A stretch of DNA of 64,000 nt from Pseudalkalibacillus hwajinpoensis (GCF_015234585.1 NZ_JADFCM010000010.1:47632-111631); one strand, 5' to 3'. Positions 26,499 to 34,914 are shown, counted from the stretch's first letter. A program made the numbers and translations. The notes: a model not told the origin generated them from the letters alone.

Positions 26499-27005
26499 TT
26501 ACTTAAATGATGTTCTTGAACTTTTCCGAACATGAACCTTTAGTGAAGGCGGTTCTAGTTCTTCACGAAGAGATGTAGAGCAATTCGGACAAATCACTGC
26601 TTTCGAAGGTATCGGCGTACAGCAAAACGGGCATTCTTTTCTAGTCATAGAATTAATAGGATCTTGTCCTGGTTTTCGCCATCTATTCAACTGACGAACG
26701 ACAAGAAACACTGAAAAGAAAATGATTAAAAAGCGAATGGACGTTGTAAGGAAGACTCCATAATTGATTGTCGCCGCCCCGGCTTCTTTTGCATCAGAGA
26801 GAGACGGATAATAATGCCCATTTAAACTAATAAAAAGATCGGAAAAATTAATTCTCGCTAATAGTAGACCTACAGGTGGAAGTATTATATCTGAAACAAG
26901 CGAATCGATAAAATTACTAAACGCTGCGCCTAGTACAATTCCAATTCCCATATCAGCCGCGTTACCTCTAATAGCGAAATGACGAAATTCATTTAATAGA
27001 CCGAT
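26499..27005 (-). CDS. mscL: MscL mechanosensitive channel with C-terminal zinc ribbon; apparent AUC start
   Basis: About 168 residues. Read from codon 27003-27005 the protein begins xGLLNEFRHFAIRGN, collinear with the conserved MSLLNEFKAFAVKGN of MscL. That first codon is ATC, 9 nt after AAAGGAG, with an in-frame stop four codons upstream and no ATG, GTG or TTG until an internal ATG that would remove half of TM1. So it is either a rare AUC start or a start-codon mutation. Two membrane helices follow. The C terminus carries CPFC and CPNC pairs, a zinc-ribbon addition. It should act as a hypo-osmotic release valve. Confidence 0.82.
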   Translation of the reverse strand: MGLLNEFRHFAIRGNAADMGIGIVLGAAFSNFIDSLVSDIILPPVGLLLARINFSDLFISLNGHYYPSLSDAKEAGAATINYGVFLTTSIRFLIIFFSVFLVVRQLNRWRKPGQDPINSMTRKECPFCCTPIPSKAVICPNCSTSLREELEPPSLKVHVRKSSRTSFK

Positions 27006-27179
27006 GGAAATTCACTCCTTTATCCTCGCTCTACACAATATGTATGCTTCATTAATACAAGCTATGAATTTTTCTAATGCTTGCAATTTTTCTTTAATTA
27101 GTTTTAAAAGCGAAGAAAGTCACTTAGATGATATAATGTCTATTTGCGACTATAGTCTAACATCAAGGAGTGAACAATA

Positions 27180-28397
27180 ATGACATTTGCACTAGCCTGG
27201 TCAAAGGCTAATCCATTAATTGAGGATCCGATGGCTGTATTTGTCTATCTAACGGTTGTAGTTGGAGCAATCTTCATGCTTGGCGAATCAAAAAACAACG
27301 TTCTGCAGAAGATATTTCATTATGCCCCACCGTTAATTTGGACATACTTTATCCCAATGCTATCAACGACATTTGCGATTATTCCGCAAGAGTCGACTTT
27401 ATATGGCTTCGTTTCTACGTATATTCTTCCAGTTGGGCTCCTGCTGTTATTATTATCAGCTAACGTCCCAGCTACGTTAAGATTAGGACCAAAAGCCTTA
27501 TTAATGTTCCTAGCAGGAACAATCGGTGTTATTATCGGTGGGCCGATTGCGCTAGCCATCTTCCAACCTTGGCTACCTGCAGACGCATGGACAGGAGTTG
27601 CTGCTCTCGCAGGAAGTTGGATTGGCGGCTCAGCGAATATGGCTGCAATGATTGAAGCAGTGGGCACACCGAAAGAAATTCTTTCCCCAATTATTGTCGT
27701 TGACACTGTTGTGGGCTATAGCTGGATGGGGATTATGATTTTCCTTGCAGGATTCCAGCACAAGTTTAACAAATGGAACAAAGCGGACGATTCCGTTATT
27801 CAAAGTGTGAATAAAGAAATGAATGATATTCAACGTAAGAATGAACGCCCGATTCAAGTACCACAGCTATTAGGATTACTTGGACTTGGCTTTGGTGTCT
27901 CTTATATTGTATTGAAAATTTCCGAGAATCTTCCACAATCAGCTGTGCTTTCTACAACAACATGGACAGTCATGATTATTTCTGCCATCGGTATTTTGTT
28001 CTCATTCACTCCTATTAAAAAGCTAGAGGGTTATGGCGCTAGTAAAGTCGGCTATACAGCCATTTATCTTTTGCTTGCAACAATAGGGGCAAGAGCGGAT
28101 CTTACTTATGTAGTGGATTCACCACAATATGTCCTAATGGGCATTGTGTGGCTCAGTATTCATATTCTTGTTATTTTCATCGCAGCGCGCTTATTACGTG
28201 CCCCTCTTTTCTTTGTAGCCGTAGGTTCACAAGGAAATATTGGTGGGACAAGCTCGGCACCAATCGTTGCCTCTGTTTTCCAACCTTCACTTGCTCCTGT
28301 TGGACTTTTGATGGGAATTGTAGGTAACGTTGTCGGTAGCTACGCAGCGGTTCTCTGTGCGCAATTGGCCAAGATGGTCGCCACAATGTTGCTCTAG
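27180..28397 (+). CDS. DUF819 family membrane protein (YjcL-like)
   Basis: A 405-residue protein with about ten hydrophobic helices and glycine-rich reentrant segments (AGSWIGGSANMAAM near residue 145 and GSQGNIGGTSSAPIVASV near residue 345), the pattern of the DUF819/YjcL family of presumed transporters. A lysine-rich cytoplasmic loop lies near residues 197-222. The ATG follows AAGGAG by 8 nt. The substrate is unknown. Confidence 0.88.
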   Translation: MTFALAWSKANPLIEDPMAVFVYLTVVVGAIFMLGESKNNVLQKIFHYAPPLIWTYFIPMLSTTFAIIPQESTLYGFVSTYILPVGLLLLLLSANVPATLRLGPKALLMFLAGTIGVIIGGPIALAIFQPWLPADAWTGVAALAGSWIGGSANMAAMIEAVGTPKEILSPIIVVDTVVGYSWMGIMIFLAGFQHKFNKWNKADDSVIQSVNKEMNDIQRKNERPIQVPQLLGLLGLGFGVSYIVLKISENLPQSAVLSTTTWTVMIISAIGILFSFTPIKKLEGYGASKVGYTAIYLLLATIGARADLTYVVDSPQYVLMGIVWLSIHILVIFIAARLLRAPLFFVAVGSQGNIGGTSSAPIVASVFQPSLAPVGLLMGIVGNVVGSYAAVLCAQLAKMVATMLL

Positions 28398-28416
28398 AAC
28401 CTTAATCTAGAAAGTT

Positions 28417-28450
28417 AAAAACCGTTCTCCTAATTGGAGAACGGTTTTTT
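28417..28450. terminator. Bidirectional terminator
   Basis: AAAAACCGTTCTCC and GGAGAACGGTTTTTT pair around TAATT between two convergent genes. Confidence 0.9.
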
Positions 28451-28452
28451 CA

Positions 28453-29202
28453 TTATCCTTGGGATGTTGGACGCACTAGTACTTCATTGATCGATACACT
28501 GTCAGGTTGACCAACAGCATAATAAACGGCATCAGCAATCGCCTCTGGGTCTAGAGGATCAAGACCATTTGGTCCGCGATTGTTCAACTTTTCTTGAACA
28601 TCTTCATCTGTAATTGTGTTCGTTAACTCGGTTGCAACAGCCCCTGGTGATATGATCGTTGCACGAATATTAGTTGAAGGAGACATTTCCTTACGCAGTC
28701 CTTCTGTAATCGCTCGTACAGCAAATTTCGTACCACAATACACTGCACCAGCTGGCATAATTTCATGACCTGCAACAGAAGATACATTAATAATATGTCC
28801 AGATTTTCTTTCTTCCATATGTGGAAGAACTCCGGCAATACCGTAGAGGACACCTTTTATATTCACATCAACCATCTTATCCCACTCATCAATCTTAAGC
28901 TTATTCATGAATGATAGTGGCATCAATCCTGCGTTATTGATCATGACGTCAATCTGTCCATAATGCTCAATCGTTTTATCGGCAAGAGCCTGCATTTGTT
29001 CCCTTGAAGTTACGTCTGTTGTTTGAATAATTGCTTCTCCGCCATTGTTCGTAATATCGTTCTTTAATTCTTCAAGGCGGTCCTCACGTCGAGCTGCAAG
29101 AACAACTTTTGCGCCGTCTCCTGCAAGTTTCTTCGCCGTTGCTTCGCCGATTCCACTGCTTGCTCCAGTAATAATAACTACTTTTCCATTAATATGACTC
29201 AT
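28453..29202 (-). CDS. Short-chain dehydrogenase/reductase
   Basis: A 249-residue classical SDR: cofactor loop [19 protein letters not shown] motif in [11 protein letters not shown], catalytic serine in NVSSVAG and Tyr-x3-Lys in YCGTKFA. Arg residues after beta-2 (AARREDR) suggest NADP(H). The substrate is unknown. A sigma-B-like promoter just upstream suggests a general-stress gene, as for several B. subtilis SDRs. Confidence 0.9.
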   Translation of the reverse strand: MSHINGKVVIITGASSGIGEATAKKLAGDGAKVVLAARREDRLEELKNDITNNGGEAIIQTTDVTSREQMQALADKTIEHYGQIDVMINNAGLMPLSFMNKLKIDEWDKMVDVNIKGVLYGIAGVLPHMEERKSGHIINVSSVAGHEIMPAGAVYCGTKFAVRAITEGLRKEMSPSTNIRATIISPGAVATELTNTITDEDVQEKLNNRGPNGLDPLDPEAIADAVYYAVGQPDSVSINEVLVRPTSQG

Positions 29203-29237
29203 GATTCTCCACCTTTCGTTTTATCCTCACATCTCTA

Positions 29238-29262
29238 GTTCCCGGTTGAATGACGTGTAAAC
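29238..29262 (-). promoter_or_regulatory. Candidate sigma-B promoter for the SDR gene
   Basis: GTTTAC (29257-29262), a 13-nt spacer and GGGAAC (29238-29243) on the minus strand, 36 nt before the ATG; close to GTTTAA-N13-GGGWAW. Confidence 0.55.
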
Positions 29263-29286
29263 ATTCCAATGTTTTATTGTATACAA

Positions 29287-29309
29287 AAAGCACCCTCACA
29301 GGGTGCTTT
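29287..29309 (-). terminator. Terminator of the bdbC-thioredoxin unit
   Basis: AAAGCACCCT and AGGGTGCTTT pair around a 3-nt loop directly after the thioredoxin-like gene. Confidence 0.85.
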
Positions 29310-29315
29310 AGTATG

Positions 29316-29780
29316 TTAATCATTCTTTTCAATCCACTGTTTAAAAGTGTCTTCTGTTTGCGTACCTACAATACGATCAACTTCTTTACCATCTTTAAAT
29401 CGTACAAGAGTTGGTGTTGATTCAATTCTGTAATCATTCCAACCTTGTTCAAACTCAAGAACATTGTATTTTTTCAAGTCAATTCCCATGTCTTCGGCAA
29501 GTGGTACAAGGACTGGGGACGTATTTTTACAATGGATACATGTTGGACTATAGAAATAAACGTAGGCATCTTCTTCATTAGACAGGGCTTCATCAAGCTC
29601 ATCAGGTAAAATTTGATTTTGATATAATGGATCGTCAAGTTGCTCTATTGTAGCCGGATTTAAAGAGCTCTTCCCGTATGGATTCCCTTCTGTCTTCTCA
29701 CTATTACTATAGTTTGTAACGAAGGCGAGTGCTCCGAATATTACGATGACAATACCAAGAAAGATAATAGCTTTCTTCAC
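29316..29780 (-). CDS. Membrane-anchored thioredoxin-like protein (BdbA-like)
   Basis: A 154-residue protein with an N-terminal membrane anchor (about 5-22) and an extracellular thioredoxin fold. The active site is CIHC in FYSPTCIHCKN, and the cis-proline is in ESTPTLVRF. It overlaps bdbC by 4 nt, so the pair probably works together: this protein as the thiol oxidase substrate-side partner and BdbC as its quinone-linked reoxidant. The individual B. subtilis counterpart is uncertain. Confidence 0.87.
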   Translation of the reverse strand: MKKAIIFLGIVIVIFGALAFVTNYSNSEKTEGNPYGKSSLNPATIEQLDDPLYQNQILPDELDEALSNEEDAYVYFYSPTCIHCKNTSPVLVPLAEDMGIDLKKYNVLEFEQGWNDYRIESTPTLVRFKDGKEVDRIVGTQTEDTFKQWIEKND

Positions 29781-30214
29781 ATGTTTTCCTCCCTCTTTGT
29801 TTGCTTATGTAAGGCAACCATTAGAATCGTAATGGTTAGAAATGCAATAAGTGCTAGAAACGGTATCGTAATAAATCCAAGGTAATTAATATATTCACCT
29901 GTACAAGGAACCCTACCACATGATGGTGCCGCTTCTGCTAGAAAAGATGTTTTTTGTAGCAAATAATGATACAGCGAAACGCATGTACCAATGATCGACA
30001 ATGGGAGAACATAAAATCGTTGGGATGTGTCTTTGCGAACCACAGCGATACCTATAATCATAACTAGAGGATACATGAGAATTCTTTGATACCAACATAG
30101 TTCACAAGGTTCGTATTTAAGAACTTCAGAAAAATACAAACTTCCAGCAAGGGCAAGAACTGAAGCAGCCCACGCTCCAAATAAAAGATACTCACTTTTT
30201 TTCTCAGTATTCAC
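29777..30214 (-). CDS. bdbC: BdbC-like disulfide oxidoreductase (DsbB family)
   Basis: A 145-residue protein with four membrane helices. The first periplasm-side cysteine pair is in PCELCWYQRI and the second pair in CGRVPCTGEY, as in DsbB/BdbC, which pass electrons from thiol oxidases to quinone. The length matches B. subtilis BdbC. It is coupled to the thioredoxin-like gene. Confidence 0.9.
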   Translation of the reverse strand: MNTEKKSEYLLFGAWAASVLALAGSLYFSEVLKYEPCELCWYQRILMYPLVMIIGIAVVRKDTSQRFYVLPLSIIGTCVSLYHYLLQKTSFLAEAAPSCGRVPCTGEYINYLGFITIPFLALIAFLTITILMVALHKQTKREENM

Positions 30215-30315
30215 AGCTGTACCTCTCTTCTTTCAAGCCAAAATATATTATTATTATACACTACTATTGATGACATGAAATAAACAGAATGATGACAATC
30301 CACCTAACTCTTTTT

Positions 30316-30343
30316 AAAGCCGGCTCTTTGAAGAGCCGACTTT
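30316..30343 (-). terminator. Terminator downstream of the Xaa-Pro peptidase gene
   Basis: AAAGCCGGCTCTT and AAGAGCCGACTTT form a hairpin with one mismatch just after the gene. Confidence 0.75.
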
Positions 30344-30346
30344 ATC

Positions 30347-31447
30347 TCACTTAATAATTTGTAGATCCTTCGGGTACTTTGTTAACGTCTCATAACCAGT
30401 CTCTGTTACAAGAACATCATCTTCTATACGCACGCCGCCAACATCTGATAGATAGATACCCGGCTCAATCGTATATGTCATACCTACTTGAAGCAAGTCG
30501 TCATTCTTCTCGCTCATGGAAGGATACTCATGTACTTCAATTCCAATACCATGTCCAATACGATGTGGAAAGTGTTCGCCATAGCCTGCATTAGAAATAA
30601 CGTTTCTTGCTGCAAGGTCAATATCACCTAGTCGTGTCCCAGGTTTTGAGATATTAAGTGATTCCGTTTGTGCACTTAGTACTGTCTCATAAATTTCTTT
30701 TTGCTTATCGTTAACCTCACCAAAAGCCACTGTTCTAGTAATATCAGAGCAATATCCGTTTAGTACAACGCCGAGATCAAATAAGACGAGATCTCCTTTT
30801 CTTAATTGCCGCTCTCCAGGGTTACCGTGTGGTTGTCCAGATTTCTCACCAAACAAGACCATTGTTGAAAATGACATCTCACGAATTCCTTTTTTCTTCA
30901 ATTCAAATTCAATTGTAGCAAGGACTTCCATCTCAGTAACACCTTCGCGTAAAGCCTTAACACCAGTTTCTACACCAAAATCAGCAAGTGCTGCTGCTTC
31001 ACGTAATACTTCAATTTCTTTCTCATCCTTAATTAGACGCAATTGATTCAGTCCAAGCTCTGCTGAGTGATAGCTCAGCTCAGGATAACGTGCTTGCAAT
31101 TCTTCAGCACGCTCATAAACAAGCATACCTTTTTCAATCGAAGCTCTAGTTGGTTTATGGACGCCACGTTGTTTCAGTGCTTCATAAATGAAGTCAAATG
31201 GTTGTTCTGAATCACTATAGCCGATAATGTCATATTTCCACCCTGCATCTCTAGCCTGTGAAACTTCCATTCCAGGACAGACGAGGAAAGGTTCCTGATT
31301 CGGCACCACAAAAAGTCCAAGCAACCTTTCATGAGGCTCACAATGAAAGTTAGTCAAATAATAGACATTAGAAGGAGAATGGATGTAGGCAAAATCTTGA
31401 TTCTGCTCAATAAGGTAATTAGTAAATTTCGATAAACGTTCGTTCAT
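30347..31447 (-). CDS. M24-family Xaa-Pro dipeptidase/aminopeptidase
   Basis: A 366-residue pita-bread peptidase with a creatinase N-domain (about 1-135). Metal ligands are visible in LFDLGVVLNGYCSDITRT (two Asp), GHGIGIEVHE (His), TIEPGIYL (Glu) and RIEDDVLV (Glu). It removes residues next to proline from short peptides. It resembles B. subtilis YkvY/YqhT-type PepQ proteins; I do not choose between paralogues. Confidence 0.9.
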   Translation of the reverse strand: MNERLSKFTNYLIEQNQDFAYIHSPSNVYYLTNFHCEPHERLLGLFVVPNQEPFLVCPGMEVSQARDAGWKYDIIGYSDSEQPFDFIYEALKQRGVHKPTRASIEKGMLVYERAEELQARYPELSYHSAELGLNQLRLIKDEKEIEVLREAAALADFGVETGVKALREGVTEMEVLATIEFELKKKGIREMSFSTMVLFGEKSGQPHGNPGERQLRKGDLVLFDLGVVLNGYCSDITRTVAFGEVNDKQKEIYETVLSAQTESLNISKPGTRLGDIDLAARNVISNAGYGEHFPHRIGHGIGIEVHEYPSMSEKNDDLLQVGMTYTIEPGIYLSDVGGVRIEDDVLVTETGYETLTKYPKDLQIIK

Positions 31448-31588
31448 AGTGACACTTCCTTTTTTAAATTAACCTGTTCACTTTTTCATTCAATTAGAAC
31501 ACAGGTCTCTTGATTATTAAGATCGTTACCTACCCTAGCTTATCATACGTGAAATCGTATACGTCATACAAAAAACTACTATGTAAAA

Positions 31589-31613
31589 AACCCTGCATTT
31601 AATATGCAGGGTT
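31589..31613 (-). terminator. Terminator of the lipoprotein gene
   Basis: AACCCTGCAT and ATGCAGGGTT pair around TTAAT, preceded by A residues that form the T tract on the other strand. Confidence 0.75.
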
Positions 31614-31621
31614 AAATCTCT

Positions 31622-32161
31622 CTATTCTAGTTCTTTCGCAAAGCTTGGCTTAATTAAATCATCATCTTCAAAGACTTTGCCCATTTGATCTTCAAACATC
31701 GTAAAATGCTCTAATGCCTTCTCCTGTACTGAAGGATCATCAATAGCAGCTTGCTCAGCGCGAATTTCATAGGCTTCCGTTAGTTCATCAAGCGCGCTTT
31801 CAATTTCTTCTTTCGAGTCGTTCAATTCAGATGGAACTTTCAGGCTTTCAATACCCTCAACAGTGGCTTTGCTTGCTTCTACAGCATTGCCTTTCAGCTC
31901 TTTAAGTTCTTCGGTTGAAGGCTTTTCCTCTTCTGGTGTTGCACTGTCACTTACAGCAAACTTAGCTGACTCATATGCTGCAATGTCTTCATTATTTTCT
32001 TTCAAAACGCTAACAATTTCAGATTGAAAATCAAGTAGGACACTCTTCGTGTCCATCTGCTCTGCATCTCCGCTAGTTTCATTAGCACTATTTGTATTTG
32101 AACCGCAAGCTGCTACGACGAGAAGCATTGATAAACTCAAAACAAAAAAGACCTTCTTCAT
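31622..32161 (-). CDS. Uncharacterised lipoprotein
   Basis: About 179 residues with a clear lipoprotein signal peptide (MKKVFFVLSLSMLLVVAAC). The mature part is acidic and almost entirely helical (SEIVSVLKENNEDIAAYESA; LNDSKEEIESALDELTEAYE), without a named domain that I recognise. The start MKKVFF follows GGGGG by 8 nt; an ATG five codons upstream is less likely. It lies downstream of the iron-regulated RNA locus but behind its terminator. Confidence 0.8.
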   Translation of the reverse strand: MKKVFFVLSLSMLLVVAACGSNTNSANETSGDAEQMDTKSVLLDFQSEIVSVLKENNEDIAAYESAKFAVSDSATPEEEKPSTEELKELKGNAVEASKATVEGIESLKVPSELNDSKEEIESALDELTEAYEIRAEQAAIDDPSVQEKALEHFTMFEDQMGKVFEDDDLIKPSFAKELE

Positions 32162-32297
32162 TGGTATAACCCCCATTATATGTGTACTTCCAAAAATTAG
32201 TTTAGCACGTTATTAAATTTTGTAAATGAGAATATATGGATAAAACCCTTTCTAAATCACTGGTATAAGAGCATTTATGTATATTTATTAAATGAGA

Positions 32298-32428
32298 AAA
32301 ATAAAAATAGCTGCCGGCGTTGGCAGCTACAATATTCAAACAATTGGAGAAGGGGGAACTTCTTTGGCTTTGTTTGAGCTATATAGGACAATTTGTGTCG
32401 GGGAACACCATGTCTCTTTTCTTCTATA
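32298..32428 (-). ncRNA. Probable FsrA-like Fur-controlled small RNA
   Basis: A transcript of about 130 nt is predicted from a strong promoter (TTGACT at 32458-32463, 17-nt spacer, TATCAT at 32435-32440) whose -10 region lies inside a Fur box. It ends in the terminator hairpin AGCTGCC-loop-GGCAGCT followed by a T-rich run (32299-32328). Two C-rich single-stranded stretches, GTTCCCC (32400-32406) and GTTCCCCCTTCTCC (32346-32359), are complementary to ribosome-binding sites. This combination matches FsrA, the iron-sparing RNA of B. subtilis. No convincing coding frame lies within it; a 10-codon ATG frame is the only candidate. Confidence 0.75.
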
Positions 32429-32429
32429 C

Positions 32430-32450
32430 TGATAATGATAATCTTTATCA
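32430..32450. promoter_or_regulatory. Fur box over the small-RNA promoter
   Basis: The 21-nt site has the form TGATAATGATAATC-TTTATCA and matches the symmetric Fur consensus (TGATAAT repeated and inverted) at all but one position. It covers the -10 region of the small-RNA promoter, so iron-loaded Fur would block it. Confidence 0.85.
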
Positions 32451-32459
32451 ATTAGAAAG

Positions 32460-32627
32460 TCAATAACTTTTCTTAAATGAAATTGGTGGTGTTGATTCAA
32501 AAGCACTCGTTTTCTTTTCACGTACATAACCACTTCTTAAAGCCTCTGCTCTAAGAACAAGTGCAAATGCTGTAAAGGAAAAGACCAGTATTAAGAAAAA
32601 CATGGAGATTTGTAACGTTTCAACCAT
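32460..32627 (-). CDS. Small membrane protein under Fur control, 55 residues
   Basis: One predicted membrane helix (MFFLILVFSFTAFALVL, about 9-25) followed by a basic, serine-rich cytoplasmic tail. The ATG at 32625-32627 follows GAGGTGG by 5 nt and is preferred over an upstream in-frame ATG. A promoter with TATAAT at about 32660-32665 and a TTCTCA -35 at 17 nt lies within a second Fur box. The stop codon overlaps the -35 element of the small-RNA promoter. No family recognised; it does not look like FbpA, FbpB or FbpC. Confidence 0.68.
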   Translation of the reverse strand: MVETLQISMFFLILVFSFTAFALVLRAEALRSGYVREKKTSAFESTPPISFKKSY

Positions 32628-32675
32628 TTTACCCACCTCTTCGTTGACTATTTTTTTCATTATAGCACGCCTTAA

Positions 32676-32696
32676 TGATAATGAGAAGCATTATCA
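32676..32696. promoter_or_regulatory. Second Fur box, upstream of the small membrane protein gene
   Basis: TGATAATG-AGAAG-CATTATCA matches the 21-nt Fur consensus at 19 positions and sits inside a larger perfect inverted repeat (32670-32702, 14-nt arms, 5-nt loop). It overlaps the -35 region of the minus-strand small gene. Confidence 0.8.
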
Positions 32697-32805
32697 TTAA
32701 GGATGAGCACATTTGACAACTAATAAAGGTTCAACAAGTTGCGCAAACGATTTCACTACATTAAGATAAGAAAAGTACATATAAAACCATTTTGGAGGTT
32801 CAATG

Positions 32806-33708
32806 ATGCAGCGTATTCACTTAACAGAAGATTTATCATTCTCTCGTCTCGTTCATGGTCTTTGGCGACTTGCAGACTGGAATCAAACGAGCGAAGAAAC
32901 ACTTTCTTTAATAGAGCATAATCTCGATCGTGGCATTTCAACGTTCGATCATGCTGACCTTTATGGAAGTTATGAGTGTGAAGAACTTTTCGGGAAAGCA
33001 TTATCACTCAAACCATCTCTACGTGATCAAATGGAGATTGTCACAAAATGCGGGATTGTAATCGAGTCTCCCAATCGTCCCTCCCACCAATCTCATCATT
33101 ATAATACAAGTAAAGATCACATCATCGCTTCTGCTGAACAGTCCCTTACAGCACTTGGGATTGAGCATATCGATGTCCTGTTAATTCATCGACCTGATCC
33201 CTTTATGGATCCAGAACAAGTGGCCGAAGCTTTTTCTGAATTAAAACAAGCCGGAAAGGTTCGTCATTTTGGAGTCTCTAATTTCAAACATCATCAACTT
33301 AACATGCTACAATCTTATGTGGATCAACCATTAATTACAAATCAGCTGGAACTTTCAGCCTATCATCTTGAGAACTTCGAAGATGGCACGTTAAATTTTT
33401 GTCAGGAAAAGCGAATGAAACCAATGGCATGGTCTCCACTGGCAGGAGGAGATGTGTTCACATCGCAAGACGATAAAGCAGTTCGTCTCCGTAAGACGAT
33501 AGAAAAGATTGCCTCTGAGATCGGTGCTGAAGGGATCGATCAAGTGCTTTATGCATGGCTACTTAACCATCCGGCAAACATTATGCCAATCGTTGGATCA
33601 GGAAAGCGCGAGCGAATTGATAGTGCTGTTGAAGCTCTTTCTTACTCCTTATCACGTGATCAGTGGTTTGAAATTCTAACAAGTTCTGTGGGACATGATA
33701 TTCCATAA
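32806..33708 (+). CDS. Aldo/keto reductase
   Basis: About 300 residues with the AKR catalytic tetrad: Asp and Tyr in FDHADLYGSYE, Lys in IVTKCGI and His in VLLIHRPDP. The C-terminal NADPH-binding VGSGKRERI segment is intact. It resembles the YdhF/YcsN-type reductases. Two adjacent ATG codons follow GGAGG; the second (32806) has the better 7-nt spacing. The physiological substrate is unknown. Confidence 0.9.
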   Translation: MQRIHLTEDLSFSRLVHGLWRLADWNQTSEETLSLIEHNLDRGISTFDHADLYGSYECEELFGKALSLKPSLRDQMEIVTKCGIVIESPNRPSHQSHHYNTSKDHIIASAEQSLTALGIEHIDVLLIHRPDPFMDPEQVAEAFSELKQAGKVRHFGVSNFKHHQLNMLQSYVDQPLITNQLELSAYHLENFEDGTLNFCQEKRMKPMAWSPLAGGDVFTSQDDKAVRLRKTIEKIASEIGAEGIDQVLYAWLLNHPANIMPIVGSGKRERIDSAVEALSYSLSRDQWFEILTSSVGHDIP

Positions 33709-33760
33709 GAGCATCGCTAACCGAGATATATTCTGAATTTTATCTGGATATGACACAAAC

Positions 33761-33790
33761 AGAAGCGCCTCTCTATAGAAAGGCGCTTCT
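33761..33790 (+). terminator. Terminator downstream of the aldo/keto reductase
   Basis: AGAAGCGCCT and AGGCGCTTCT form a perfect 10-bp stem with a 10-nt loop. Confidence 0.8.
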
Positions 33791-33899
33791 TCATATTATT
33801 CATTTTAAACAAACGTTTATTTAACTTTATTTAGAGCTATATTGCTATACAATATTTGTTGAAAAATCATCTCTTCAAAGATCGTTCTGTTTCATCTTT

Positions 33900-34292
33900 T
33901 TATTTTTCACTTGAAATAACTTCAGATAATGCCAGCTTCCTACTACCTGTAAATGCTAATATAAGTGATAATCCAAAAAGGGAAAGTGGAAATTCGTAGC
34001 CTCCTATTAGCCCCATAGGAAGCTTTGCAAGAACAATAGCACCAATCATGGTTAATCCTAGGAGGATCGCAGATGGGACAACGAAAATCCCCGCAATAAG
34101 AAACGCTCCACCAACTGCTTCAATAATGGCTGTAGCATAAGCTAACCAAGCAGGTTGACCAATTTTTTCAAACATCGCAATGGTATTTCCTATTCCACCT
34201 AATTTCTGTATTCCATGAGCTAGCATAATGAAACCGAGTATTACTCGACCACCCAGAAAGCCCCATTCCATTCTGTTCTTCACAATGGACAC
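33900..34292 (-). CDS. DoxX-family membrane protein
   Basis: A 130-residue protein with four membrane helices and the DoxX motif GRVILGFIMLAHGIQKLGG near the N terminus, similar to CatD/MhqP-type proteins linked to quinone and thiol-stress responses. Substrate or partner is not evident. It is probably monocistronic. Confidence 0.85.
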   Translation of the reverse strand: MSIVKNRMEWGFLGGRVILGFIMLAHGIQKLGGIGNTIAMFEKIGQPAWLAYATAIIEAVGGAFLIAGIFVVPSAILLGLTMIGAIVLAKLPMGLIGGYEFPLSLFGLSLILAFTGSRKLALSEVISSEK

Positions 34293-34347
34293 CTCACTTG
34301 TTGTATTGTTTCTTAGCTAACGTGTCAGATAGGGCCAATGGATCACT

Positions 34348-34914
34348 TTACGCTTGAATCGTTCCCACGGGACTTTGTAAGAGCCTTGCTTGAATCAGAC
34401 GTTTGCGAACAGTAATACCTAACCAACTTGCAAGAAATGCTTTGATTAAACCAACGAATAAGAAAGGATAAACCCCCGCGACCATCGCTTCATGCCAGTT
34501 TAGATCTACAACAAATTTCAATTGAATCGTACCGATTAAAAGGATGATAATCATAGACACTGTGTTCGCCAACATCGCATGCATCAAAGTATACGATGTT
34601 TTCTCTAGGATAAGGCCAGTAACATATGCCGCAATAATGAATGCAAAAATATATCCACCAGTTGGTCCTAATAAGACTCCTAATCCACCTTTTGCCTGTG
34701 CAAACACCGGAAGACCAATACTCCCTAATATTGTATAGCCTGTCATCGTAATGGCGCCGTATTTACTACCAAGAATTGTGGCCGTTAAACCGACAGCTAA
34801 AGTCTGTCCACTAATAGGAACAAGTGGTAAAGGAATTTCCATTTGTGCAAGAATAGCTGTGATCCCAATAAAGAATCCACATAAAATTATCATTCGAAAA
34901 TTTGATTTCTCCAT
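34348..34914 (-). CDS. bioY: BioY biotin transporter substrate-binding component
   Basis: A 188-residue S-component of an ECF-type biotin importer with six membrane helices. The family signatures VPISGQTLAVGL and GPTGGYIFAFIIAAYVTG are present. No ECF ATPase genes are adjacent, so it must share the general EcfA/EcfT module or act alone. A BirA operator lies 18 nt upstream, indicating repression by biotin. Confidence 0.93.
   Translation of the reverse strand: MEKSNFRMIILCGFFIGITAILAQMEIPLPLVPISGQTLAVGLTATILGSKYGAITMTGYTILGSIGLPVFAQAKGGLGVLLGPTGGYIFAFIIAAYVTGLILEKTSYTLMHAMLANTVSMIIILLIGTIQLKFVVDLNWHEAMVAGVYPFLFVGLIKAFLASWLGITVRKRLIQARLLQSPVGTIQA

Noticed and set aside
32336..32533. 65-codon minus-strand open frame over the Fur box and small RNA
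   Set aside because: It crosses the promoter and Fur box, has no ribosome site, and the sequence is better explained by the small RNA.
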